Assembly (NCBI GenBank): GCA_963663375.1
Contig: OY760195.1
Coordinates: 2,790,001 to 2,854,000 of the forward strand
DNA length: 64,000 bases
Reading direction: 5' to 3'
From: JAYREN01 sp963663375
Lineage (GTDB): Bacteria; Acidobacteriota; Holophagae; Holophagales; Holophagaceae
Part shown: positions 8,529 through 17,810 of the stretch, one piece after another
How positions within the stretch are numbered: position 1 is the first letter of the stretch
Layout of the letters: each line of letters starts with the position of its first letter
The notes under the pieces: model-generated
Told to the model about the DNA's origin: nothing
The model's database searches: none
Seen by the model: only the letters and a program-made list of their open reading frames with translations
Position numbers and translations under genes: made by a program

Positions 8529-8591
8529 CATGGGGCCGCAAGGGAGGAATTTCCTTCTTGTTGGTGAGACTTTGTCGCGTATTCTTACTTT

Positions 8592-8984
8592 GTGCGCCGC
8601 CTTGGTCTACTTTTCCTCGCGTTGCTGCTCACCTTCGGGATGGGCGCAGGTGAGTTGAAGACCCAAGTACCTGCGGTGGAATCCTGCTGCTGCGGCGAAG
8701 CCCCGGCTCCCGATCCCTGTCCTTGCGGCCCCACCCGGTGCCCCAGCAGTCCTAGGACTCCCGTTCAAGGGGCCAACAGCCTGGTTGCCCCACGACGCCA
8801 GGAAACACCGGCTGTGTCCCAGGGGCACAAGGCGGAGGCTCGTCCCTGGAACGGCCTTCCGGATGACCTCGCCCCGACGACCCTGACAAAGGTCTTCGCG
8901 ATCACCGGCCACACCGTTTTCTTTTCGCCCTTCGGCTCGCCACCCGGGCCCCTTCTCGATCTGATCTGCACACTCCGGAAATGA
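8592..8984 (+). CDS. Small secreted Cys-rich protein at the head of the copper-efflux operon
   Basis: A GTG start gives 130 residues with an N-terminal signal peptide (RRLGLLFLALLLTFGMGAG). It is followed by a short cysteine cluster with Cys-Cys-Cys and Cys-Pro-Cys groupings at about residues 32-50, then a region without a recognisable domain. No good ribosome-binding site precedes the GTG. The gene is 67 bp upstream of the TolC-like gene and on the same strand, so a periplasmic copper-binding or sensing role is plausible. This family is not one I recognise and the function is inferred only from the cysteines and the neighbours. Confidence 0.5.
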   Translation: MRRLGLLFLALLLTFGMGAGELKTQVPAVESCCCGEAPAPDPCPCGPTRCPSSPRTPVQGANSLVAPRRQETPAVSQGHKAEARPWNGLPDDLAPTTLTKVFAITGHTVFFSPFGSPPGPLLDLICTLRK

Positions 8985-9051
8985 GGCCGAAACAAGTCGG
9001 GGGTCATTGACCCCTGGTTGTTCGCAAACCTCATTTTTCTATGGAGCCTCT

Positions 9052-10485
9052 GTGCGCTTGTACCGATTCCGTCCCCTCACGGGATGGGTTCTGCCCGCCC
9101 TTCTCGCGGCCGGAGAACCCGTTCCACCGCCTCCTCTTCTCCGGCTTCCGGGCCTGCAGGCCTTTCTGGACCAGGCCCGGAGCCCCGCGCTGCAGGCCGC
9201 CCAGGCTCGCAGCGAGGCCGCCGCGACTCGCGTCGCGCCCGCCGCGGCCCTGCCGGACCCCGATCTCTCCGTGAGCATCCAGCGCATTCCCGGGATGGAT
9301 GTGACCCTCGAAAACATGGACGACCCCGGCCGGCTCATGGGCCTCAGCGGGATGGTGCCCGCCCGCACGGAGGTGGGCCTCATGGCCTCCCAGGTGTTCC
9401 CATGGCCGGGGAAGCGGGCCGCACGTGCGCAGGTGGCCCGCCTTGCCCACGGACGCAGCGGCATCGAAATGGAAGCCGCTCGCCGTGCCCAGGAGGGGGA
9501 AATCCTCGATCTCGCCCTGGACCTGCTGACGCTCAGGGCCCGGCGGGCACTGCTGGAGGATCAGGAGCGCCACTGGGCCATCACCGAGGAACTGGCCCGC
9601 ACCTTTTTCGAGCAGGGCCGGAGTAGCACTTCGGACCTCCTGCAGGCGCAGCAGGAGCGCACGCGCCTGCGACAGCGGCTGCAAGTATTCGAGGTCAGGG
9701 AACTCAACCTGAAAGAGGACATGGCCCGAGCGGCAGGCCTGGAACCGAGTGCGGCTCCAGACTTGGCGGGAGATCTTCGCAGCCTGCCGCTTCCCGAGGC
9801 ACGCACGGCCCAGAGTCTGCTGGAGGAACTCCTCGCCCGCAGCCCCGAGTGGGCGGCCGCGGAAAAGGATGAAGAGGAAGCCCGCGCAGTCCTGCGACTC
9901 GCGGGCCTGGATCGCCGTCCCGATCTGCGGGTCGGGCTGGGGCTCATGGCCGAGAAGGGGATGACCCCGGGCTGGAAGGCCGAAGTGGGCATTGCCGTGC
10001 CCCTCCAGCCGAGGCGCAAGCAGAACCTTGTGGTGGCCCAGCGCCAGGCCGAGGTTCGGGAGGCTCAGATGGGACGTCAGGCCCTGCGTCTCTTGCTGGC
10101 GCAGCGGGCCCGAGAACGGTCCCGGGCCCTTGCCTTGGGGCTCAAGGCCGCCGAACTGGTCAGGGTGGAACTGCTGCCTGCGGGGGAAGCCACCGTGAGC
10201 GCCGTGCTGGCCAGCATGGAATCCGGTAAGGCCGATGTGCCGAGGGTCATGCAGGCCCTCAATGGGCTCCTGAAGAGCAGGGAAGATCTGCTCGACCTCA
10301 CGGCCGACCTCCATCGGCTGACCCTCCAGCAGCACCGCGCCTCGCTCGAGCTGCCCCCCACCTTCGAACTGGGCATGGGCGCCACCTTGGCAGCCTCGAA
10401 CGCACCGGCTCCGGCCCTGCGTTCGGCTCCGAGTGCGGGAGCCCAAGCTGCCACCGAATCCACCGCCGCCCCCATGAAGATGTGA
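9052..10485 (+). CDS. cusC: TolC-family outer-membrane factor of a heavy-metal RND efflux system
   Basis: The GTG at 9052 (477 residues) has GGAG five bases upstream. A signal peptide (WVLPALLAAG) is followed by the two long coiled-coil segments typical of the TolC family, with many Ala, Gln, Arg and Leu heptads (for example QARSPALQAAQARSEAA and the QAQQERTRLRQRLQ stretch). It is the first structural gene of cusCBA and is followed after 7 bp by the adaptor gene. It should form the outer-membrane exit duct for copper or silver. The family assignment is strong; the metal specificity rests on the partner genes. Confidence 0.85.
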   Translation: MRLYRFRPLTGWVLPALLAAGEPVPPPPLLRLPGLQAFLDQARSPALQAAQARSEAAATRVAPAAALPDPDLSVSIQRIPGMDVTLENMDDPGRLMGLSGMVPARTEVGLMASQVFPWPGKRAARAQVARLAHGRSGIEMEAARRAQEGEILDLALDLLTLRARRALLEDQERHWAITEELARTFFEQGRSSTSDLLQAQQERTRLRQRLQVFEVRELNLKEDMARAAGLEPSAAPDLAGDLRSLPLPEARTAQSLLEELLARSPEWAAAEKDEEEARAVLRLAGLDRRPDLRVGLGLMAEKGMTPGWKAEVGIAVPLQPRRKQNLVVAQRQAEVREAQMGRQALRLLLAQRARERSRALALGLKAAELVRVELLPAGEATVSAVLASMESGKADVPRVMQALNGLLKSREDLLDLTADLHRLTLQQHRASLELPPTFELGMGATLAASNAPAPALRSAPSAGAQAATESTAAPMKM

Positions 10486-10492
10486 GCCGACC

Positions 10493-11809
10493 ATGACCGA
10501 ATCCTTCAACGATCTATCCACTCCCCCTCACTCCTCCCGACGCTGGAAGGGCACCCTGGCGGGCCTGGCCATTGGCCTGATCCTGGGCGGCGCCGCCACC
10601 AGCCTGATTCTGCGTTCCCGCACCGCCAAGGCGCCCGCCGAGGCGGGGAAACCCAAGGCCTATCAGTGCCCCATGCATCCCCAGATCATCCAGGATCATG
10701 AGGGCGACTGCCCCATCTGCGGAATGGCCCTGGTAGTCATGGAGGGCGCCCAGGCTCCCCAGAGTCCCGGTCCCGAGGGGCTCGTCACCGTCCAGATCGA
10801 TCCTCAGCGTCAGCAGCTCATGGGCCTGCGCACGGCGAAGGCCGAGGAGGGCCATCTGGGAGGAGGCCTGCGAGTTCCCGGCCGGGTGGTGATCGATGAG
10901 ACTCGCCTCAGCCGCATCACGGTAAAGCTGGAAGGTTACGTGGAGCGCCTCCAGGCGGACTTCACGGGCCGCCCCGTGACCAAGGGGCAGCCCCTGTTCG
11001 AGCTCTACAGCCCCGAGTTCCTCAATGCCCAGCGGGAGTACCTGATAGCGCTCCGCACGCAGCGAACGTTCAAGGGAACCGACCAGGAGGCCCGCTGGCG
11101 GGAACTGGCGGATTCCACACGGCGCCGCCTGGAGTTCTTGGATGTGCCTGCGGCCGTGATCGACACCTTGGAGCGCAGCGGAGAAGTGGTTCGCCGCCTG
11201 CCCGTACTGGCCCCGATGAGCGGCCTCGTGACCCAGCGCAACATCACCCAGGGCAGTCGGATCTCGCCCGCGGACACCACCCTCGAGATCGCCGATCTTA
11301 GTCGGGTCTGGGTGCTGGCGGATCTCTTCGAGGCCGACCTGGGCCGGGTGAAGGTGGGCATGGGGGCCGAACTGGAGATTGCTTCCCTCGGGAAGAAGCT
11401 CCAGGGGCGGGTGATCTTCCTGGATCCCGTCCTGGATCCGAAGACTCGCACCCTCAAGGCGCGGCTGGAATTCCCCAATCCGGGAGGCATGCTGCGCCCG
11501 GAGATGCTGGGGGATGTTACCTTCCAGATCCCGGAGCGCAAGGCGCTCACCGTGCCCCTGGACGCGGTTCTGGATAGCGGCACGCGCAAGATCGTGTTCG
11601 TGGATGTCAGCCAGGGGCATTTCGAACCCCGGGAAGTCACCACGGGTCAGCAATCCGCCGACCGTGTGGAGATCGTCGAGGGACTGGAGAAGGGCGAGGC
11701 GGTGGTCACCCGCGCAGCCTTCCTGGTGGACAGTGAAAGCCGACTGCAGAATGCCCTGGCGGAGATGACCCGGCGGAAGTCCGAATCCACCCCTGGCCAC
11801 CGGCACTAG
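10493..11809 (+). CDS. cusB: Periplasmic adaptor (membrane fusion protein) of heavy-metal RND efflux
   Basis: The 438-residue protein has an N-terminal membrane anchor (about residues 20-37). Next comes a heavy-metal-binding domain with the pattern YQCPMHP then CPICGMAL (about residues 60-85), and then lipoyl/barrel-sandwich and beta-barrel domains. CPMHP/CPICGM domains bind copper in CusB/CusF-like systems. It lies between the TolC-like and permease genes with gaps of 7 and 9 bp, so the three are almost certainly one transcript. It links the inner- and outer-membrane parts and may hand metal to the permease. Confidence 0.9.
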   Translation: MTESFNDLSTPPHSSRRWKGTLAGLAIGLILGGAATSLILRSRTAKAPAEAGKPKAYQCPMHPQIIQDHEGDCPICGMALVVMEGAQAPQSPGPEGLVTVQIDPQRQQLMGLRTAKAEEGHLGGGLRVPGRVVIDETRLSRITVKLEGYVERLQADFTGRPVTKGQPLFELYSPEFLNAQREYLIALRTQRTFKGTDQEARWRELADSTRRRLEFLDVPAAVIDTLERSGEVVRRLPVLAPMSGLVTQRNITQGSRISPADTTLEIADLSRVWVLADLFEADLGRVKVGMGAELEIASLGKKLQGRVIFLDPVLDPKTRTLKARLEFPNPGGMLRPEMLGDVTFQIPERKALTVPLDAVLDSGTRKIVFVDVSQGHFEPREVTTGQQSADRVEIVEGLEKGEAVVTRAAFLVDSESRLQNALAEMTRRKSESTPGHRH

Positions 11810-11818
11810 GGGGCCGAG

Positions 11819-14800
11819 ATGCACGAGCCCACTCATTCCAACGGCCTGCTCTCCCGGATCATCCGCTTCTCCGCGGAGAACCGATTCCTGGTTATCGCGG
11901 CCTCTATCCTGCTCCTGGCCCTTTCCGTCTGGACCATGCGCCGCATCCCCATGGACGCGCTGCCGGATCTCTCGGACACCCAAGTGATCGTCTATTCCAA
12001 ATGGGACCGCAGTCCGGATCTGGTGGAGGACCAGGTCACCTATCCCATCGTCACCAGCCTGCTGGGGGCCCCCAAGGTCAAGGCCGTGCGGGGGCTTTCG
12101 GACTTTGGCTACTCCTACGTCTACGTGATTTTCGAAGACGGCACGGATCTCTACTGGGCCCGCAGCCGAGTGATGGAGTACCTCAGCAAGATCACCTCCA
12201 ACCTGCCGCCCGGCGTCAAGACGGAGCTGGGGCCCGATGCCACCTCGGTGGGCTGGGTCTATCAATACGCGCTGGTGGACCGCACGGGGCGCCACAGCTC
12301 CGACGAGCTGAAGCAGCATCAGGACTGGTTCCTGAAATTCGCGCTCCAGAGCGTGCCCGGCGTGGCCGAGGTGGCCAGCGTAGGCGGGCAGGGCCGTCAG
12401 ATGCAGATCCAGATGGATCCCCAGAAGATGGCCAGCCATCGCGTTACCGTGGACCAGCTCGTGGCTGCGGTGAAGGGGGCCAACAGCGAGGTCGGGGGCC
12501 GTCTCGTGGAGAGTGCCGGACGGGAGTACATGGTCCGAGGGCGAGGCTATGCCCGCACGCCCCAGGATTTCGCCGGCGCCGTCCTGCGTTCGGAAAACGG
12601 AACGCCCGTGCGCTTGGGCGATGTGGCAACGGCGAGCTTCGGCCCCGAAATGAGGCGGGGCGTCACGGATCTCGATGGACTCGGGGATGCCGTCAGCGGC
12701 ATCGTCATCATGCGCCAGAAGGAGAATGCCCTTGAGGTCATCCGCGCCGTGAAGGCGAAGCTGGCGGAGCTGAAGCAGGGACTACCCGCAGGGGTGGAAA
12801 TCGTGCCCGTCTATGACCGCAGTGAGCTCATCGAAGAGAGCATCCGCACGGTGAAATGGAAGGTGATCGAAGAGATCCTCATCGTTTCGCTCGTGATCCT
12901 GGTCTTTCTCTGGCACATCCCCAGCGCCGTGGTGCCCATCGTCACCATTCCCGTGAGCGTGGCCCTGGCCTTCATTCCCATGTACCTGATGGGCCAGAAC
13001 GCCAACCTCATGAGCCTCGCCGGCATCGCCATCAGCATCGGTGTGCTGGTGGATGGGGCCATCGTGGAGGTGGAGAACGCCTACCAGCGGATCGAGAAAT
13101 GGATGGCCGCCGGGCGACCTGGAGACTTCCATTCCGTGCGCTTGGCGGCCCTGCTCGAGGTCGGGCCGTCCGTGTTCTTCAGCCTGCTGGTGGTGGCGGT
13201 GGCCTTCATTCCCATCTTTACGTTGGTGGACCAGGAGGGACGTCTCTTCACGCCCTTGGCCTGGTCGAAGAACTTGGCCATGGCCATTGCCGCGGTGCTC
13301 GCGCTCACCCTGGATCCGGCCCTGCGCATGATGTTCGCTCGGGTGGACCCCTTCGCCTTTCGGCCAGCCTGGGTGGCGAAGGTGGCCAGCAGCATCCTGG
13401 TGGGCAAGTACCATTCCGAAGAGCGCCATCCCGTTTCGCGGATCATGCACCGGATCTACGAGCCACCCTGTCGCTTCGTGCTTCGCCACGCCAAGGCCAC
13501 CATCGCCGTCGCGGCCTTGCTCGTCATCGCGACTGTACCGATCTATTTCAAGCTGGGTAGCGAGTTCATGCCGCCCTTGAACGAGGGGAGCATCCTCTAC
13601 ATGCCCTCGACCCTGCCAGGGCTCAGTCAGACTGAGGCCATGCGCATCCTCCAGGTGCAGGACAAACTCATCCGCACCGTGCCGGAAGTGGAACGGGTAT
13701 TCGGCAAGGCCGGTCGCGCCGATTCCGCGACCGATCCAGCGCCCTTTTCCATGATGGAGACCGTCATCACGCTCAAGCCCGAGGCCCAGTGGCGGGAGCA
13801 TCCCCGGTGGTATTCAGGCTGGGCACCGGATTGGCTCAAGACCGTGCTGAGACCCTTCTGGCGGGATCGCATCACCTACGACGATATCGTTCGTGATCTG
13901 GATCAGACCGTTCGCCTGCCGGCCCTTCCCAACGCCTGGACCATGCCCATCAAGGCGCGCCTCGATATGCTCTCCACGGGCATTCGCACGCCGGTGGGCC
14001 TGAAGATCAACGGCCCCGATCTGGCCGTGATCGAGCGCCTGGCGGTGGAGGCCGAGGGCCTGTTGGCCAAGGTACCTCACACGCGCAGTGCCTTTGCCGA
14101 GCGGACCGCTGCGGGCTTCTTCCTGGACTTCCATCTGGATCGGGAGAAACTCGCGCGCTACGGCCTCTCCGCCGAGGAGGCCAACATGCTCGTGATGACC
14201 GCCATCGGGGGCGATAACCAGACCGTGATGTTCGATGGCCGCGCTCGCATTCCCGTCAATGTGCGAGCGGCCCGGGATCACCGCGAGGATCTCTCCAGCC
14301 TGGAGCGTCTGCGCATCACGCTCCCCAATGGACAGTCGGTGGCCATGGGCGATATCGCCCGCATCTCGGCCACCGAGGGGCCCGCCATGATCCGCAATGA
14401 GAACGGTCAGATGAATGGGTACGTGCTGCTGGATTTCGATCCCTCCCGCATCGACGTGGGGACCTATGTCACCCAGGCCAAGGCCGCCCTCGAGGGTCGA
14501 CTCCAGCTGCCTGCGGGGTACAGCCTCACTTGGTCCGGGCAGTTCGAGAACATGCTGCGGGTCAAGGAGCGCCTCCAGGTGATCCTCCCGGTCACCCTGG
14601 TGCTGATCTTCGGCCTCATCTGGATGAACACCCGGAGCGCCGCCAAGACCTGGATCGTGGTGCTCTCCGTGCCCTTCAGTGCCATCGGCGCCTTCTGGCT
14701 GCTGTGGGTGCTGGGCTACAACATGAGCATCGCCACCTGGGTGGGGCTCATCGCCCTCCTGGGACTGGATGCCGAGACCGGCGTGTTCATGCTGCTCTTT

Positions 14801-15145
14801 CTCGACCTCAGCCATCAGGAGGCCGAGCGGGAGGGCCGCCTGCGCACCCGAGCCGATCTCGTGGAGGCCATCATCCACGGGGCGGTCAAACGCATCCGCC
14901 CCAAGGCCATGACGGTCTTCGCCTCACTGATCGGCCTGCTTCCCATCATGTGGAGCCTGGGGACCGGAGCCGACCTCATGAAGCGCATCGCCGCGCCCAT
15001 GGTGGGTGGCCTCGTCACCAGTTTCCTGCTGGAACTCCTCGTCTACCCCGCCGTCTACTTCCTCTGGAAGGGGCGGCAATTGCCCGAAGGTGACACCCTG
15101 TCGCCAAGCGTCATCCAACCCCCACTCACGCCCAAGGAGGCCTGA
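11819..15145 (+). CDS. cusA: CusA/CzcA-family heavy-metal RND permease
   Basis: The 1108-residue protein has the full RND plan: a first helix at about residues 22-42, a large periplasmic loop, helices at about 340-540, a second periplasmic loop, and a last helix bundle at about 910-1080. The sequence IPMDALPDLSDTQVIVY near residue 43 and GLDAETGVFMLLFLDL near residue 985 are typical of the heavy-metal branch (CusA, CzcA). With a CPMHP-type adaptor next door and a small YHS/TRASH-like gene downstream, copper/silver is more likely than cobalt/zinc. It is driven by the proton gradient and takes metal from the periplasm or cytoplasm. Confidence 0.9.
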   Translation: MHEPTHSNGLLSRIIRFSAENRFLVIAASILLLALSVWTMRRIPMDALPDLSDTQVIVYSKWDRSPDLVEDQVTYPIVTSLLGAPKVKAVRGLSDFGYSYVYVIFEDGTDLYWARSRVMEYLSKITSNLPPGVKTELGPDATSVGWVYQYALVDRTGRHSSDELKQHQDWFLKFALQSVPGVAEVASVGGQGRQMQIQMDPQKMASHRVTVDQLVAAVKGANSEVGGRLVESAGREYMVRGRGYARTPQDFAGAVLRSENGTPVRLGDVATASFGPEMRRGVTDLDGLGDAVSGIVIMRQKENALEVIRAVKAKLAELKQGLPAGVEIVPVYDRSELIEESIRTVKWKVIEEILIVSLVILVFLWHIPSAVVPIVTIPVSVALAFIPMYLMGQNANLMSLAGIAISIGVLVDGAIVEVENAYQRIEKWMAAGRPGDFHSVRLAALLEVGPSVFFSLLVVAVAFIPIFTLVDQEGRLFTPLAWSKNLAMAIAAVLALTLDPALRMMFARVDPFAFRPAWVAKVASSILVGKYHSEERHPVSRIMHRIYEPPCRFVLRHAKATIAVAALLVIATVPIYFKLGSEFMPPLNEGSILYMPSTLPGLSQTEAMRILQVQDKLIRTVPEVERVFGKAGRADSATDPAPFSMMETVITLKPEAQWREHPRWYSGWAPDWLKTVLRPFWRDRITYDDIVRDLDQTVRLPALPNAWTMPIKARLDMLSTGIRTPVGLKINGPDLAVIERLAVEAEGLLAKVPHTRSAFAERTAAGFFLDFHLDREKLARYGLSAEEANMLVMTAIGGDNQTVMFDGRARIPVNVRAARDHREDLSSLERLRITLPNGQSVAMGDIARISATEGPAMIRNENGQMNGYVLLDFDPSRIDVGTYVTQAKAALEGRLQLPAGYSLTWSGQFENMLRVKERLQVILPVTLVLIFGLIWMNTRSAAKTWIVVLSVPFSAIGAFWLLWVLGYNMSIATWVGLIALLGLDAETGVFMLLFLDLSHQEAEREGRLRTRADLVEAIIHGAVKRIRPKAMTVFASLIGLLPIMWSLGTGADLMKRIAAPMVGGLVTSFLLELLVYPAVYFLWKGRQLPEGDTLSPSVIQPPLTPKEA

Positions 15146-15382
15146 ATGCTCTTCGCCCTAGCACTCGTTTCCGCCCTCGCTGTGCCCCAGGCCGACGCCC
15201 CCAAACCCGCCACGAACACCAAGTGCCCCGTGATGGGCGGCAAGGTGAACGCCTCGAAGCCCAAGGCCGTGGTGCGCGGCCAGGAATACCTGCTCTGCTG
15301 CAAAGGCTGCGACAAGAAGCTGCTGGCCGATCCCGACAAGTACCTCGAAAAGGACGGCACGCCCAAGAACGCCAAGAAGTAG
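15146..15382 (+). CDS. Small exported YHS/TRASH-like metal-binding protein
   Basis: The ATG follows the cusA stop directly, with AGGAGG upstream inside cusA. The 78-residue product has a short signal peptide (FALALVSALAVPQAD). It then has a compact domain with KCPVMGG, a central GQEYLLCCKGC and a DPDKYL end, which is the cysteine spacing of YHS/TRASH-like metal-binding modules. It probably acts as a periplasmic copper chaperone or scavenger for the efflux pump, comparable in position though not in fold to CusF. The metal is inferred from context. Confidence 0.75.
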   Translation: MLFALALVSALAVPQADAPKPATNTKCPVMGGKVNASKPKAVVRGQEYLLCCKGCDKKLLADPDKYLEKDGTPKNAKK

Positions 15383-15399
15383 GCAGGATGATTTGGTCG

Positions 15400-15421
15400 C
15401 GCGGGCCTCTCGGGGCCCGCG
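15400..15421 (+). terminator. GC-rich hairpin after the cus operon
   Basis: An 8-bp perfect stem (CGCGGGCC at 15400-15407 with GGCCCGCG at 15414-15421) has a 6-base loop. There is no T tract, so termination is probable rather than certain. Confidence 0.45.
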
Positions 15422-15520
15422 TGGCTGGAGTAGAGGTGGCGGGTATTCTGGAAGCCAGACCTTCCTCTGCCTACGGTCAACCCTGAACACCCGTGCGTGT
15501 TCCGATCCATGGAGTTTTTC

Positions 15521-16111
15521 TTGAACCCAGCACTCGCCCGCAATGCCTTTTTCGTGAAGGAGCACGTTGGAATCTTCAAGGCGGCCAACAATTTCGATAT
15601 CCACGAGCCGGAGTCCGGAGCGCTGATTCTGGAGTGCCGAGAAGAGAATCTGGGCTTCTTCACCAAGCTGCTTCGCTTCACGGACTACAAGCGGATGACG
15701 CCCTTCGATATCCAGGTGCGCACTCCCCAGGGTCAGCCGGTGCTGAGGATCACCCGAGGGGTTTCGTTCTTCCTGTCCAAGGTGACCGTCGCCGATGAGC
15801 AGGGGCGCGTGGTGGGTGGCTTCAAGCAGAAGTTCTTCTCCATCGGCGGGGCCTTCGAGGTGCTGGATGCCGCAGGGCAGATCACCTGCCGCCTGCAGGG
15901 CAAGTGGACGGGCTGGGAGTTCAAGTTCCTTCGCCCCGGTGGCCAGGAAGTCGCCAGCGTTTCCAAGAAATGGGCGGGCATGGCCAAGGAGTTCTTCACC
16001 TCCGCCGACAACTACATGCTGACCATTTCGCCCGACGTGCCCAGTGGCGACGACATCCGAAACCTCATCCTGGCGGCGGTGCTCTGCATCGACATGGTGC
16101 TCAAGGAATAG
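15521..16111 (+). CDS. Phospholipid scramblase/LURP-one-related protein
   Basis: I choose the TTG at 15521 (196 residues) because GGAG lies six bases upstream and the N terminus becomes LNPALARNAFFVKEHVG, the usual start for this family. An ATG twelve bases earlier lacks a good site. The protein shows the alternating short beta strands of the tubby-like/scramblase-related fold (FKAANNFDIHEP, ILECREENLGFFTKLLRF, TPFDIQVRTPQGQPVLRI) and ends in a hydrophobic helix (LILAAVLCIDMVL). Bacterial members have no established role. It stands alone between two hairpins. Confidence 0.7.
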   Translation: MNPALARNAFFVKEHVGIFKAANNFDIHEPESGALILECREENLGFFTKLLRFTDYKRMTPFDIQVRTPQGQPVLRITRGVSFFLSKVTVADEQGRVVGGFKQKFFSIGGAFEVLDAAGQITCRLQGKWTGWEFKFLRPGGQEVASVSKKWAGMAKEFFTSADNYMLTISPDVPSGDDIRNLILAAVLCIDMVLKE

Positions 16112-16122
16112 TCAGCCCGAGA

Positions 16123-16176
16123 CCCCATTCACGAAAGAAGCCGCCATCGAAATGGCGGCTTCTTTCGTGAATGGGG
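16123..16176. terminator. Bidirectional terminator between the scramblase-like gene and nrfA
   Basis: A perfect 25-bp inverted repeat (16123-16147 with 16152-16176) closes on a CGAA tetraloop between two convergent stops. It can serve both genes. Confidence 0.85.
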
Positions 16177-16185
16177 CGTAATCGG

Positions 16186-17688
16186 CTACTTGCGGGCCTT
16201 TAGGGTCACCTTGGCTCCACCCGTCAGTTCCCGCAGGGCGAGCTGGCCCTGGCGGCCGTAGTCGATGGCTTCGGCCAGGATGCGAGCGGCCTCCTGGGGG
16301 GCGTGGAAGCCCATGGAGTTCTCGGCGTTCACGAAATCGACGCGCCACTGGGCCTTGCGCTGGAACTCGAAGATGGGCTGCAGCTTCGCTTCGTCCAAAC
16401 CGTCCTTCTTGGCCTTCTCCAGATCATTGATGAGCTGCACAACGGCGTCCTCGGCGCGATCCATGAGGGCCTTGGTGCGGTCCTGGATGGCGACGACGCG
16501 GGCCTTCAGTTCTTCCTCGGGGAAGCGGTGGCAAGTCTGGCAGGAACGAGAGATGTTGAGCAGCGGGCTGCGCACCTGGTGATCGCTGACTTTGATGGCG
16601 CCTTCGCGCATGTAGGGCATGTGGCAGTCCGCGCAGGAGACGCCGGAGCGCGCGTGAATGCCCTGGCTCCACATCTCGAACTCCGGATGCTGGGCCTTGA
16701 GCACCTCGGCGCCGGTCTTGCCGTGCTTCCAATCGAAGAAACGGTGGCCGTCGGCGAACTTGTAGTCGTCGTAGGTGGCCTCGATCTGCTCCACCTTCAG
16801 GCCCTTGTTCCAGGGGAAGAAGAGGGTGGTCTTGGGGCCGCAGTAGTACTCCACATGGCACTGGCCGCAGACCATGGAGCGCAGTTCCTGGCGGGTGGCA
16901 TCGCGGTTGGGATCGTAGGCGGCCGCGCGGCCGCCCTTGCGCCACTTCTCCACGGAGGGCAGGTGGGGCACGGGTTCGCCGCTCTTGGCCAGGGCGTCGA
17001 TGCCACGGATGAAGCCGGGCTTGGTGACCCGCAGCTGCATGTTCTTGGGATCGTGGCAGTCGATGCAGGCCACGGGGTGCTTCACGAGCTTGATGGCATC
17101 GCTGTAAGGCATCTTGCAGACCGCCTCGAAGCCCGCCATGAGTTGGGCCTGGGCATTGGGGCTGGTGAAGGCTTCGTCCAGGGTGCCCGCGGCGCCGTTC
17201 TGCAGGCCGACCTCACGGAAGGCCACGGTGTTGGAGGCATGGCAGTGAAGGCAGGAGCCGGGCTGCTTTCGCTCGGTGACGCGCTTGGTGACCTGCTGGT
17301 CCTTCAGCATGTAGGCGTGCCCCTGGCGCTGGTTGAAGTCGATGGCGAAGGCGTAGCCATCGAAGATCGAGACCAGTCGCGGATCCTCCTGGATGCGGCT
17401 CTTGGGCATTCCCTCACTGCCGGCGCCGCCGTACTTGGTGGAATACTTTTCTGCCGTTCGCAGGTAGGAGTCGAATTGCCGCGGGAAGTTCTTGCCCCAT
17501 TGGGCGGGGTCGACGGTCTTTTCATCCAGTTCCACCAACTTCATGCTGGTCTGTCTCGCCTCGGCCTTGCGCATGGAGACGTTGGAGTACAGCGCCATCA
17601 CCAGCATGGTGGCCACGGCGGCACCGGCGGCGATGAGCCCCATCCGGACCAGCGGGCGCGAGAAAAAGGGTGGGCGGCTATCGGTCAT
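16186..17688 (-). CDS. nrfA: NrfA: cytochrome c nitrite reductase (CXXCH-type active-site heme)
   Basis: The 500-residue protein has an N-terminal hydrophobic segment (residues 14-34) that may be an uncleaved anchor. There are five heme motifs: CLHCH (146-150), CIDCH, CGQCH followed by VEYYC, CADCH and CQTCH. NrfA reduces nitrite to ammonium with six electrons. The active-site Arg (DPRL, residue 104), the Tyr in HVEYYC and the His in QGIHARSGVSC are present. The first, catalytic heme motif is CXXCH rather than the CXXCK of Escherichia coli, as in Campylobacter-type NrfA. It is the last gene of a minus-strand series and its electron donor NrfH is encoded just upstream. Confidence 0.93.
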   Translation of the reverse strand: MTDSRPPFFSRPLVRMGLIAAGAAVATMLVMALYSNVSMRKAEARQTSMKLVELDEKTVDPAQWGKNFPRQFDSYLRTAEKYSTKYGGAGSEGMPKSRIQEDPRLVSIFDGYAFAIDFNQRQGHAYMLKDQQVTKRVTERKQPGSCLHCHASNTVAFREVGLQNGAAGTLDEAFTSPNAQAQLMAGFEAVCKMPYSDAIKLVKHPVACIDCHDPKNMQLRVTKPGFIRGIDALAKSGEPVPHLPSVEKWRKGGRAAAYDPNRDATRQELRSMVCGQCHVEYYCGPKTTLFFPWNKGLKVEQIEATYDDYKFADGHRFFDWKHGKTGAEVLKAQHPEFEMWSQGIHARSGVSCADCHMPYMREGAIKVSDHQVRSPLLNISRSCQTCHRFPEEELKARVVAIQDRTKALMDRAEDAVVQLINDLEKAKKDGLDEAKLQPIFEFQRKAQWRVDFVNAENSMGFHAPQEAARILAEAIDYGRQGQLALRELTGGAKVTLKARK

Positions 17689-17728
17689 GGGCGACCTCCT
17701 CCGAGATCAAGAATGGGGATGGCTCTGC

Positions 17729-17750
17729 ATTTCGGATCGAGATTTGAAAT
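17729..17750. promoter_or_regulatory. Possible operator upstream of nrfA, imperfect copy of the nrfH site
   Basis: The left part TTTCGGATCGA matches the first 11 bases of the site at 18372, and the outer bases form ATTTC and GAAAT arms. The right half and the spacing differ, so this is a weak candidate. It lies in the 122-bp gap between nrfH and nrfA. Confidence 0.3.
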
Positions 17751-17810
17751 GAATACGGATGAACCATAGGGGCGGAACTGGAGAGCGCAGAGTAAGGACT
17801 GGTGCTGAGT

